From contig JASANG010000869.1 in the NCBI GenBank assembly GCA_030248215.1, forward strand, positions 1 through 64,000: a stretch of DNA of 64,000 nucleotides, written 5' to 3'. The DNA comes from Enoplolaimus lenunculus. Taxonomy: Eukaryota > Nematoda > Enoplea > Enoplida > Thoracostomopsidae. Every line of letters begins with the position of its first letter. Position 1 is the stretch's first letter. Below, in pieces: positions 24,076-35,300 of the stretch. The notes under the pieces are model-generated. The model had not been told where the DNA came from. It did not search any database and saw nothing but the letters and a program-made list of their open reading frames with translations. The translations under genes were made by a program, and so were the position numbers.

Positions 24076-24395
24076 GTGCGCATTGGTAGATTTATTGCTT
24101 TGTCTGAACATCGGAATTTTATAGTTCGACGCCTTTATCTTTAAGCGTTCATCGACTTTACTTATCACAAAATTTGACAGATTTCGGAAGACATGAAGCA
24201 ACAATATTTGAAGTGTTGGCATTTCAAACATTGTTAACGAAAGCTAACGATCTCGCAGCAGGCCTGCAGGCAGAGCGCAGCCAGAGGCCTCAGCTTCCTG
24301 AGACGAATTTCAGTTTGCCGGAAAAGTTTTATCAACTTTACTTGTAAGCTGTATGAAATGCTTACATGCTTTTCTTGTAAAATTTTCCAACTTTC

Positions 24396-24617
24396 CACTC
24401 TGCAAAAAATGGTGAGTCAAATTAACTTTCTCCGAAATATGCTTTTCCGGACTACACAAACTGAGTCAAAATTCGACTTCGCCATTGTCAAATTCGGCTG
24501 ACTGATTCGCTAAGTGAGTCGAATTTGAGTGTGACAGAGTCGAATTTGACTCAGTTTGTGTAGTCCGGAAAAGCCTACTTCAGAGAGAGTCAATTTGACT
24601 CACCATTTTTTGCAGTA
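24396..24617 (+). mobile_element. Family E near-palindromic element
   Basis: CACTCTGCAAAAAATGGTGA to CACCATTTTTTGCAGTA; long inverted arms as in the other copies. It lies between the doubtful first exon and the prodomain exon. Confidence 0.88.
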
Positions 24618-24686
24618 CACTAGTGTTTTGAACTGTCTAGCAGTGCCTGTCTGAAAATATGGGTACATTCTGTGTATTAAAGAATG

Positions 24687-25131
24687 TACCCGGCACGCGT
24701 TGCGTTTTTGGCCTACCCCACTTGTTTAGATGGGGTCTGTATGCACATACAAACATCTTTAGTGTGATTGAACAACATAGTTACGCCCCCCCCCTTAAAT
24801 GAGGGGGGTAGGTGTACTGAAGCATACTTTATTGTTAATCTCTTGCTTAAACCACCCCCCTGATTGAGGGGGATCGAACAAAAATGCAACGCGTGCTGGT
24901 ACTCTTTGTGCCATGCACAGCCCAAGCAGTTGCACACTCTTCTGCAAGGTGGACATCATCCACTCTTGGTAATCCTGATTTGGGGGGGGGGGTAGTCACC
25001 ACTTAATCTACATAGTAAACGTAGGAGTTAAAATATAATCGGAGCTAAAATTCAAAATATTGGTTCAACGTTATCCCCCGAAATAAGGGGGGGGGGGGGT
25101 AGGTCAAAAATACAACGTGCGCCGGTACCCA
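24687..25131 (+). mobile_element. Family H element with C/G runs
   Basis: GTACCCGGCACGCGTTGCGT then TTTTGGCCTACCCC at the left; the inverse AGGTCAAAAATACAACGTGC then GCCGGTACCC at the right. Several runs of eight or more C or G lie inside. It ends about 120 bases before the prodomain exon. Confidence 0.75.
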
Positions 25132-25250
25132 GTTGCACACTCTTGTGAAAATCATCCACTCTTGCTATTACCAACTGGCGATAGATGTTACACACTGTTG
25201 TGAATGCTGCTTCTTCGATAAATTTATGCTAAAAATGATTTTTATTTTAG

Positions 25251-25584
25251 GACAAATGCTACGCACTGCCACAATATTTAATCCGCATCACATTTCGCCA
25301 AGCATTTCACACATATCAGTGTCAACGCCAGTTCATAAACGGCGACACAAATTTTCCACTGCCGTTCATTTTGACCTGACCGCAACAACTGCCACCACTG
25401 CAACTGCAGTTTCAACTACTATTGAAAAGTCAACTCGCCAACGTTCAAACTTTGCTCACAATACTTTAAACCATTTTAATTCTAATGATGATTTGGTTGA
25501 AACATTTTCAATTGACAATAATAATAATAATAATAATGATAATAATAATAATAATAATAATAATGATAATAAAAAATAAAAATG

Positions 25585-25627
<43 letters not shown>

Positions 25628-25629
25628 TG

Positions 25630-25672
<43 letters not shown>

Positions 25673-25674
25673 TG

Positions 25675-25746
<72 letters not shown>

Positions 25747-26312
25747 CTAACTTTGACATTTACGAAGACTCAAACGGGAACATTAATTTAAGTTATCGAC
25801 CTTTGTCGATGTTGCTAAATAATCCTAGTCATAATAACGCGTCTGATGAGCCTAATACACCTGATGAATATAGATCAACTTTAAAGCCCCGTTCCGATCT
25901 TTTAAGTAATAAACATGTTGACCTTCGGCGTTCTGGGTCGGCACAAATTAGTCCACATCAAGCTAGCGAGTCTAGGCATCGTTCAGAGTCGACTGATTAT
26001 TTTGTGTACTCGTTGCCGATATTCGGAACTGAGTTATTGGTGAATTTAACACGTAGTCATGCAGCGTTTAATTCACGTTCACTCATTGTTCAACATTTAA
26101 CCTCAAACTATACATGGTTAGACTCGAGTTTAATCGATACTTACGACAATATTTGGTCACCGCTTCATTATTTCCGGTCCGCTGGTCTTGCCACTAGCGA
26201 TCAAGAACATGGCAGGCATATTGGTGGCCACGCTTTAGATTGTATCTTTGAAGGTACCGTGATAGGATACAGAGATTCAGAAGTGGTCCTGAGCATGTGT
26301 GAACCTGGGATT
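25251..26312 (+). CDS. ADAMTS prodomain exon with AAT microsatellite
   Basis: The 3' half encodes a reprolysin-type propeptide: [20 protein letters not shown], an N-glycosylation site NYT, and the conserved end [15 protein letters not shown] with [12 protein letters not shown]. It ends in phase 0 at GTAAGT (26313); a second GTGAGT at 26331 would add six residues and fits the family less well. The 5' half, after the acceptor ATTTTAG at 25250, is open in another frame (Thr/Ser-rich, phase 1 in) up to a stop at 25577-25579. The two frames differ by one base across the AAT tract at 25518-25743. Either the tract length is wrong in the assembly, this allele is frameshifted, or translation starts inside the exon. 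Confidence 0.8.
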
Positions 26313-29300
26313 GTAAGTTTTAACGACAATGTGAGTTTTTAATACTTTGTTTTTTTTGAATTTTTTTTTGCATATTTGAGATTGCGCGTCTTGTGGATCT
26401 GATTTGATCATTACACAACCAAATTTGAATTTCAGAAACACTCGAATTTGTTTCTGTTGTCTTATTTTCGCCTCGGACGTGAAAAATGGTACGTTTGAAA
26501 TAAAATAGCATGTTTTTGTGTATTTCAGTTCGGCAGCGTTCAATTAGACGGCTCAACGTATTTTGTTGAACCGATTTTGACCGAAAACGAATCGACAGCA
26601 TTGCGAAACAATTCAGCGAAGCGTAACAAACGTTCAGTTCAATTAAACCAACGTGTCACATTCAATTTACGACCGCATTTGTTTTATAATCTACATAAGT
26701 CAACTACATTCCATGATCATGCCAGCAGTAAGTGAAAACTAAATGCGAAATTTGTAGCATGAAATTTAGCAAGTATTAACTTCGTTATTTTCCTTTCTTG
26801 CAGTCTAAATTAAAAATCGAATGTTTGTTCAAATTTACAGCTTAAACAGGACCACATTTTTTTGGCCATTTCACTTTTGGAGAAGTTTCGTTTCGGTGAT
26901 CGAAACTTTTTTATCGACGAAAAAGGTTTGTTCAAAAGTTTAGTTCACCTTCCAATTGAATTGTAGTATTTTAATCGCTGCGAAAGCCCCACAAATCCGC
27001 TGGGGCTCCGGGCCCGTAGCCATAGGGGGCGTGGGCAATGGGGGTGGCTAAGCCCCCCTGGAAAAGTTTTGCCTTCCCCTAGAAAATTTTCAACCTTGTT
27101 TGCAAATCATTACAAACCCTTGAATGCCCCTCCTAAAAAATTTTAGCCCCCCCTAGAAAGGTGAGCTGGCTACGGGCATGTAGGGATCTCGTAATTAACT
27201 CGGGAGCCATGAACTTGTTAATATGGCACTGGATAACCTACAGAATGCAACAAGACAACACATTGATTGATATCCGGCAAATTCTTTTATATTCTATTAA
27301 AAATCAAACGCGGCGTTTGAAATTGCAACAAATTGCTAATTTCAGGGCAGAAACAAAGAAATGGGGGGGTTATAACAACTGGTATTACGATAGCAGCTTA
27401 AGATTTACCAGTCAATCCTCGTTTTACTTTACTTGACCATACGTCTATTTTGTTGCCTTGCCTGCGTTCGCTCAAAAATTTACCGTTTCCGAAATTTGCT
27501 AAACATATTTGGTCGTGTATATTTAGTACGTAACGCCATCTTTTCCGACAACTGTACACATATTAATTTATTAGTAGAGTATATATATGCTTTGATGCTT
27601 CGATCTAAATACAACCTCATTTTGACGTTTCAAAGATGAGCGGCGGTGCAAAAGACAAGAGTCGGTTTTAAAAGACAGCGGCCCGGTCCAAGTTTAATAT
27701 AAACAGTTATTATTAACTCGGTTGATAGATTATGCTGTGACTGCGTGCATTTAGCAAAATGCAACGTTTCTTTATAAATGTAATCTTGACAGATAAGCGT
27801 ATTGTCGGTAGCATCTTAAAACACACCGCAACAAATTTGTTATGTCTAAACGCATTGAAACCTGCGGTAACCGCCGGCCCCCGCGGCTTCAACAGGGATC
27901 CAAACTAAGGTTGTGCATTAAGATGTTAGCGGGTAAAAGTGGCAGTTAAGCTGCTCATTCGCAGGGTTCTTTTTTCACACTATGACATCTTGCGCGGTTC
28001 ATCCCCTTTGATATAAATTGTTGCATCAGCGACCGGAAAACTGTATATGCAATTTACGAGTTTGTTTTTAGTTTAAATTTGTCTAGAGTGGCCGCAGTAG
28101 GTAAACAATGGCAGGGGGCAGCACTGTCTGCGCTAAAAGCGGTTTGAAACTTTGTACTGTGTTGCTTGCAATTATCGGAGGGGGTTAATAGCATTTAACC
28201 GTTGCTGCTTGTTGTGCGCTCAGTTTTGCGCATCATGGGTACGTAAAAGTGTGCGTCTAGTCACTAAAAAAGTTATACAACAGCTTAAAATTGCAAACAG
28301 TTCCGGGACTACAAATGACTATTTTTATAATACAAGCTTGATATCTTTTGTGTTGGAAACATATATATTGATGGTAGGTACCGGGTGAAAGCGTAATTTG
28401 TGGGCATTGATGATGCAATGTCTCGCTAATTCTACGAACGATAAATCATAACGCCAAATATTATTAAGCTGTGTACTTAATTTTCATGCATATACAATGG
28501 GAGGAATATAGGAGATATATCCTGTCCCGAAATTTTTGGAATGCCAAAAAAAAGCGCACTTTGAACAGACTTTAGAATAACCGTTTGGGTGTACTAGGAG
28601 ATTATAAAATTTTCGACCAATGTTACTTTTAGGGTCGTAACAGTAGACTAAGCGAATCCCTAAGCCTAAGCCTAAGCGTTGCAAAAATGTGTTTCTAAGC
28701 CTAAGCGTTGCGAAAATGTGTTCCTAAGCTTAAGCCTAAGCCTAAGCAAAAAAATGTAATCTAGAATCTAAACCTTCTATTTTATAGACCCACCAGAACA
28801 CTGGACGCCCATTAAAGTGACATGGGTCAAATTTTCGATACATCAGGTTATCTCTTCTCTGACTGAATTGTTGGCTACAGTCATGTTTACCGAGGCCAAA
28901 ATATAATTGTATACGTATAAAACTAACGTGAGCTATTAATGCGGATCAGCCATGCCTAGGTGTGGAATTGCGATAAAGCACGTACATTTGTCATAGTTTT
29001 TCTTCCACAGCTTGTAGAGCCACTTTAGACTCAAGAATCGTACAGGTTTGTAAAGTGGATTTTTAGTAAATATTTTTCAATATTTCAACATCGGTCAATT
29101 GTACCGATGGTTAATATTCAGATGAACCATTTCGTTCGCAAAAGGTTTTGCGCGTTGTTTCCGGTTGAAGAATATACATCCCCCCAATCAATTTCGTAAA
29201 CAAAAGTGTGAATAATAAATGCATGCATACTTACGTTTTGTTTATATTTTATTGTTTTGTTATAGGCGATCGCTCACCGCTCCGGCGTAAAAACGACACT

Positions 29301-32300
29301 TCAGATGGACACGTCATAAGATATGACTCATTGTTGTATTGTGGCGCACCGACTGTTGAATCCAACGATGACAATTTGATCGCAACTGGTGTGTCGCAAC
29401 AGTCCAATATCAGCATTGAAAATGATTTGAATTCGGGTTCGAGTCTGGACAGCGAGAAGAATCATAGACACAAACGCAGTGTGGACGCTATGCTTCCGTT
29501 AGGTGAGTTTGTTTATTTAATATCTATTTGTTAACTTTTAAGATAACTTATTTGGCGTCGGATTGTGCGACCCGAAAGATATATAAACATACATACACAC
29601 ACAAGTTTTTTGTAACTTTCAACTTGGCTTGCAGCTTATAGCTGTGCACCGCACAGGATTATGACATGTAAATTGTGGTTCAGTTAAATATATAAACTTA
29701 AATATTTTATTAAAATACTTAAAATGCTTCCACAACCACGGGATTTGAGTCGGACGCGATTAACGTATGCAGCTTCGTTGCCAGTTCGATATTGAGTTTA
29801 TTTTGCTTAAAAAAATTATACGTCACTATTGAATGTACAGGCAGTTCAAAACAATTTCAGCTTAACAATTCAAGGTGCGTATAAATTTAGTGCATTTTCT
29901 TCGATTTAAAACAACTCGGTTTTGACGCTTTAGTTAAGTCTCTAAAGAGCTATTTTTTTAATATTGGAATCGAAATTCAAGGTTGCATCCTGTTTCAGGT
30001 ATATATTCGCAAGACTATTACGTCGAAATTCTACTGGTCGCTGATTCGTTGATGCAACGATATCACGGCGCAAATTTAGAACATTACATTTTGACACTAA
30101 TGTCAATTGTAAGTTTGTGTCGATTATCTCTATACATCAGTACGAGTTGTGCTTTAGTCGCCGCACGTCGCCACGGGTCACGCTTCTAAACAATGGCGCA
30201 GCCAGAACGATGGCAAAGGGGTCAGTTTGCGATCTCTACCCCCACTCTCTTCCAAATGGTTCGAAAAATGTTCGGGAAACTTATTTTAGTGAAATACTTA
30301 GAAAAATCTGGTCTTTGACTTAGTTTAAAATATGTGTCTGCGCAACTGCTGCGATGTGTCAAATGTGTGCCATGAACGGATTAAAGTAAGTTTGTGTCAT
30401 TTTGTCATAACTGGACGCATGCCGACAGTTTTAAGGTACACTTATATATTAATATTTTGTGACGCGGTTACAGTATATTTATTTGAAATTATTGTGTGCT
30501 ATTACAAGTCTAAATATTGGAACGTGAGAATTTTAAATTTTAAACATTTAAATAGTTTAGCTATAGATTTTCAATTATATATATGTGAAACCAATGTTTC
30601 AGGTTTCATCGGTATACCGACATAAAAGTTTGGGTGCTTCAATCAACATCGTCGTCGTACGTTTGTTGGTCCTTGAGCACGAAAACGTAAGCTTTGTTTT
30701 GGGTCATTTCGTTCATGTGTTCCGACTTAGCGTCGTGCGCATAACTTTGAGTTATTCCACGCAAATGCAAGTAGCGAAGCTGTGTCGAATTGGCGGATTT
30801 ATTCAATTTTTACACTATTAACGGATAAAATTTGACCACTCGATTGTAAATGTTTAATTCGAGTTTGCCTGTATCAGGAGTTTAGCTTTGTTTTCGAATC
30901 AGAGTACAATTTTAACACAGTTGCCTTTTTTAGGGTTGCGCTGTACTTTTGTTGCCGTGCGGCGCCATCCGCCACTCGTCCGTCGCTGTGTAATTTGCGT
31001 ACAACAACTCACGGTGACGGACAATGCTGGACGGTGATGGACGGCGCCGGACAGTGACGTGCCTATGCCGCACGACAAGTATACTGCCACCCTAACTCGT
31101 AGCACAAGCGTATACAAGGCGACAAAAATAGCCAAATCTCCTTCTTCAATTTTGTGTCCAGATAAAAAGATCGCAGTGTTAACGGGCCTTTGAATAAACC
31201 CCTGGATTTAAGAGAAGCAATTCTTTGTACAGTTAATATTCAATCCCGAAGAGAAATCATGAATACGCCGTTGGCTTTTCAGGTGTTCGAGGTGTAAGCT
31301 TGGCGTGCCATTCGATAGCTTTACAAACTTAAATATATTCATTTATCAGTTCAATTGTTATATGTTTTCGACAGTCTAAACAAAATTTGTTTGTTTTAGG
31401 CAGGGCCGCAAATTACAGAAAACGCAAAAGAAACATTGCGAAACTTTTGCCATTGGCAGCAAGCGCTCAACGATCCTGACGATAATAGTTTAAGTCACCA
31501 CGACGCTGCTGTGTTATTAACAAGGCAAGTTTGTGGTTAGCTTGCATGATCGCAACCATTATATTGGTTTGAGTGCTGTAGGTACGGTGCAGTGTCTAAA
31601 AATGGTGGATCCATGGTGGGGCCACCCCGGCCATGCCCCCCCCCAACAGCATCTCGACATAAATTATATAGCAACTTTATGGCAATAGTTCGTGGTTTGT
31701 GTGGGTCAAAAATATGTTTATTATCTGTGAAATTTTGCCCCCCCCAATTTGAGATCCTGGATCCGCCACTGGTCTAAAACACTTCTAAATAAGTTGCTAC
31801 CAGGGGCGTAAGTATACAAAGCGATGGACAGAAGGGATGTTTTTACCTGATATCTGTGGAATCTGGAGGCTAAAAAGTTTGCTGCAAAATCGTACACTCC
31901 CAAAAAATGGTTGAATGTTTGGCTACGCCGCTCGTTCCAGCAGCTATAGATTTTCTATTTCTAGATATTTTAGTGTATAGTTGTTTAAAATTTGCTCTGG
32001 GAATACAGCGTGCTGCAGTCGGCATACCTTGCCATATATATGTCGTAGGCCAATGTGCTATTCAGACCAATTACTGATTGGCCTAGGTCAATCTGCTATT
32101 TTATGTAATAGCAGTGTGGCCTGAGCTAAAATGCTGTTGAATTTATGTACCAATCAGATTTGATTATTTGGACAGACACAATATTGTTAATAAAATCAGC
32201 GTTGGTATTACATCACAGTTGTTTTGCGAAATCTAACAATCACAAATTGACCTAAAACTGCTATGCACTTCGAATAGCATTTTGTTTCACATTTTTCATT

Positions 32301-35300
32301 TTCAGGCAAGACATTTGCAGAGCGCCTGGAAAATGTGACACACTTGGTATGCTGCGTATATTTACTCTGCGTATATTTATTTTTTGTATGTTTATTGCGT
32401 GGATCTTTAATAATTTTCTAACCAAATTGAAATGCGTTTATGTAAGTTTGACTGAAATATAAAAATCTGTGCAATTTTATACAAAAAATTGTGAAATTGT
32501 CTAAAGTGTGAAAAGTTTGGGTTTGTTTCGGTACGCAGTAAGGGTATGTCGAAATTCATCTAACATTAGAGACCAATAAATCCTACATCGCTTCTGTTAC
32601 CGCCCATATCCGTAACCGGCTCACCTTGCTAGGAGAGGGTTAAACAATTTCCAGGAGGGGGCATACAAAGGTTTTCGATGACTTACAAGCAAGGTTGGCA
32701 ATTTTTTTGGAGACCAAAACTTTTGCAGGGGGTTTGAGATCCACTGGCCCTCCACTGAAAACGAGCCCGTAACCACCAGCAACCATGAGTAACGTTCGGT
32801 TCAACATCACAAAATGGTACACACAGACCTGTCGCCATTCACATTGCCGGTTGGATGGCACCGATCTAAAATTTTTTACGGGGGCATAAAGGTTTGCGAT
32901 TTTTTACAAGCGCGGTTGAAACATTTTAAGGCGCGGGGCAGAACATGCAGATACCATAGCGTTACGCGACAATTACATTCCAGGGCTTTCTCAGGGTAGT
33001 ACTGCGATTTTCGACCCCACCCGCAGGTTTGAAAGCATTTTATGTTAGCAAAACTTTCTTGCGTTCCATGGTGTAACTTACTTTAGCAATGCAGAAAATA
33101 CATGTTACGAGTTTCTGTTTCAGTACTGTAGTGACCCGAATAACAGGGGGCGAGTAATTAGAGGGGTAGTCTTCATTTTGAGTCTCAATCACTAGGAGCC
33201 TGTATCCCTAATAAGAATCCGTAAGCGGATAGAGTCCCTAAACCGTAATTAGAGGCCATAAATGTTAATTATTTCTAATTGAAGAGTATAAATGCCTCCA
33301 GGACCAAATAAAGTTGAGTTTGCAACTTTAAAGCATAGTTAAGTTTTGAAAGCACATTCCTTAGTATAGCCTTGCATTGTCACTGAAGCTTTCGATACAA
33401 GACAAATAATCGTTTAATTCAACGGAAAGGTGCAATACCGGATATATCAGTAACAAAGGGTAGCGGACGGTGGGTTAAAAATGAATACCAGTCCGTAACC
33501 AAATAGCAGTGGGGGTGTTCCACCTCTTGTTCGGGTCATTACAGTAGTTATGAATTACGTTTCAACCAGAAACTGTATGACCGAAATCCACAACGCGCAG
33601 GTTATTTTTGTTTGAGGACTTGCTGAGCTTGGTACAATGTGCGACGGGTATAGAAGTTGTGCAATTATTGAAGACAATGGATTGAGCGCTGCGTTCACGA
33701 TTGCTCATGAGCTGGGACATTTGTACGGTTTCAGTGGTTGATCAGTGGCTGAGAGTTGGGCTTGATTTGACGGTGTCTTGTGTTTGCCGTCTTCGCTTTT
33801 ATTCTATACATTTAAGAACGATTGAACGGTTTTGGCTTTTGAATGCTGTACCTCACATTTTAGGCTAAGGCTTAAGTCTCGACAGGTATGGGTAGGTAAA
33901 ACCATAAGCAAACATTTCATACAAAACCTTAGGTATAGGAAAGTGTTTTCAGAAGCGTCATTTTACACCTATGATCGTTTCTTTTCGAGTGGTTGAGCAA
34001 ACGAACCATGGCTCCTTCATAAATTTTGTGATTGAAGTTTCCCTAACATGATTACCACACCTTGTATCGTGTATACGTCATACGTTCTAAATGCAAAATG
34101 CGGTTACGGTTACTTGAATTCAAAATGACCTTTTTACGTATAATATTTGCTGCAAACAAAAAAAGTTTAATTCAACTCATTTCATTTTTTAGGTTCAATA
34201 TTCCTCATGTCATTTCATTTTTTAGGTTCAATATTCCTCATGTCATTTCATTTTTTAGGTTCAATATTCCTCATGTCATTTCATTTTTTAGGTTCAATAT
34301 TCCTAACTCATTTCATTTTTTAGGTTCAATATTCCTCATGACGACGAAAAAAAATGCGCTGAATGGATGTCGTTAGAAAAAACCAACTATCACATTATGG
34401 CACCAACGCTCGAACACAACACTCATCCGTGGTCTTGGTCCCAATGCAGTGCAAAAACGTTGAATAAATTTATGAATCTGTAAGCAGGTTTTCGACAGCG
34501 CAGTTTTGCGTTCAGTGAAAAATCCAGCAGTAATAAGATTGAACTTGCTGTAAAAATTGGTTCCAAGATCGTAGTCTCAGTTAAAACTGCCACAAATCAT
34601 TTTGACCACCAACCCCCAAAGTTTTACGCTCAGCTGAGGCCCGTAGCCAACTCACCTTGCTAGGGGGAGGGCGAAAAATTTTTCAGGAATGGCATTCAAG
34701 GGTTTTCAGTGAGTTACAAGCAAAGGTGAAAATTGTCCAGGTGGGCCAAAATTTTTCCAGGGGAGCTGAACCCCCCGTGCCCCCCCCCCTTGGCTACAGG
34801 ACCGGCTTAGCTTCTTTGGTTGTGTTTTTAGACTGTTCTAATTTTGGTGTCTATTTTTACAGTTTGCATGTTTTATGAACACTGTATGCTTCATTAACTA
34901 ATATCTATCATTCACGTTTTGGATCTGCGCACGTTCATTGGGTGTTAGCTAGGAATTAATGTAAATAATTTGGCTTTTTTTATATATTTTAGTCGACGGA
35001 ATGTTTATTGTTTGGAAGACAAACCTGGAGAATTGAAGTATTTTACTCAGATGCGAGCCCAAGATGCGCCAGGAAAAACGTTTGACGTTAACCAACAGTG
35101 CAAATTTGTGTTTGGACCGCAGGCTGAAATATGTCCATATATGGTATATTCGATGTTAGGTTTATGCATTGCTTTGGAAAAATGATGTAATAGCACCCCT
35201 AAACGTATCTAATATTTTTAAACGTGTATAATATTTTTGTTCACAATATTCTTCATACATATTACCATGTGAACACAAAGTACGTCTTGATCATTCGATT

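Larger units (their letters stand above)
26728..29265 (+). other. Long prodomain intron
   Basis: Phase-1 intron (GTAAGT to TTATAG) holding family D (27011) and family A (28617) elements. A GACCACATTTTTTTGG stretch at 26850-26930 after a CAG looked exon-like but closes in the required frame. Confidence 0.8.
31525..32305 (+). other. GC-AG intron
   Basis: The intron begins GCAAGT and ends TTTTCAG. Both the reading frame and the conserved LLTRQDIC sequence demand this boundary; the nearest GT (31529) would add bases that break the frame. Confidence 0.85.

Noticed and set aside
25508-25791. Poly-Leu and poly-Ile frames over the AAT tract
   Set aside because: Trivial translations of a trinucleotide repeat. 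Only the frame continuing into the prodomain is kept.
26842-26926. Extra prodomain exon after TTTACAG or TTAAACAG
   Set aside because: In the phase required by the preceding exon it hits a stop, and skipping it gives a perfect phase-1 join to 29266.
34192-34290. Upstream tandem acceptors as the normal exon start
   Set aside because: Each adds residues between the second and third zinc ligands and the 32-bp last spacing breaks the frame; the fifth AG gives the family sequence exactly.
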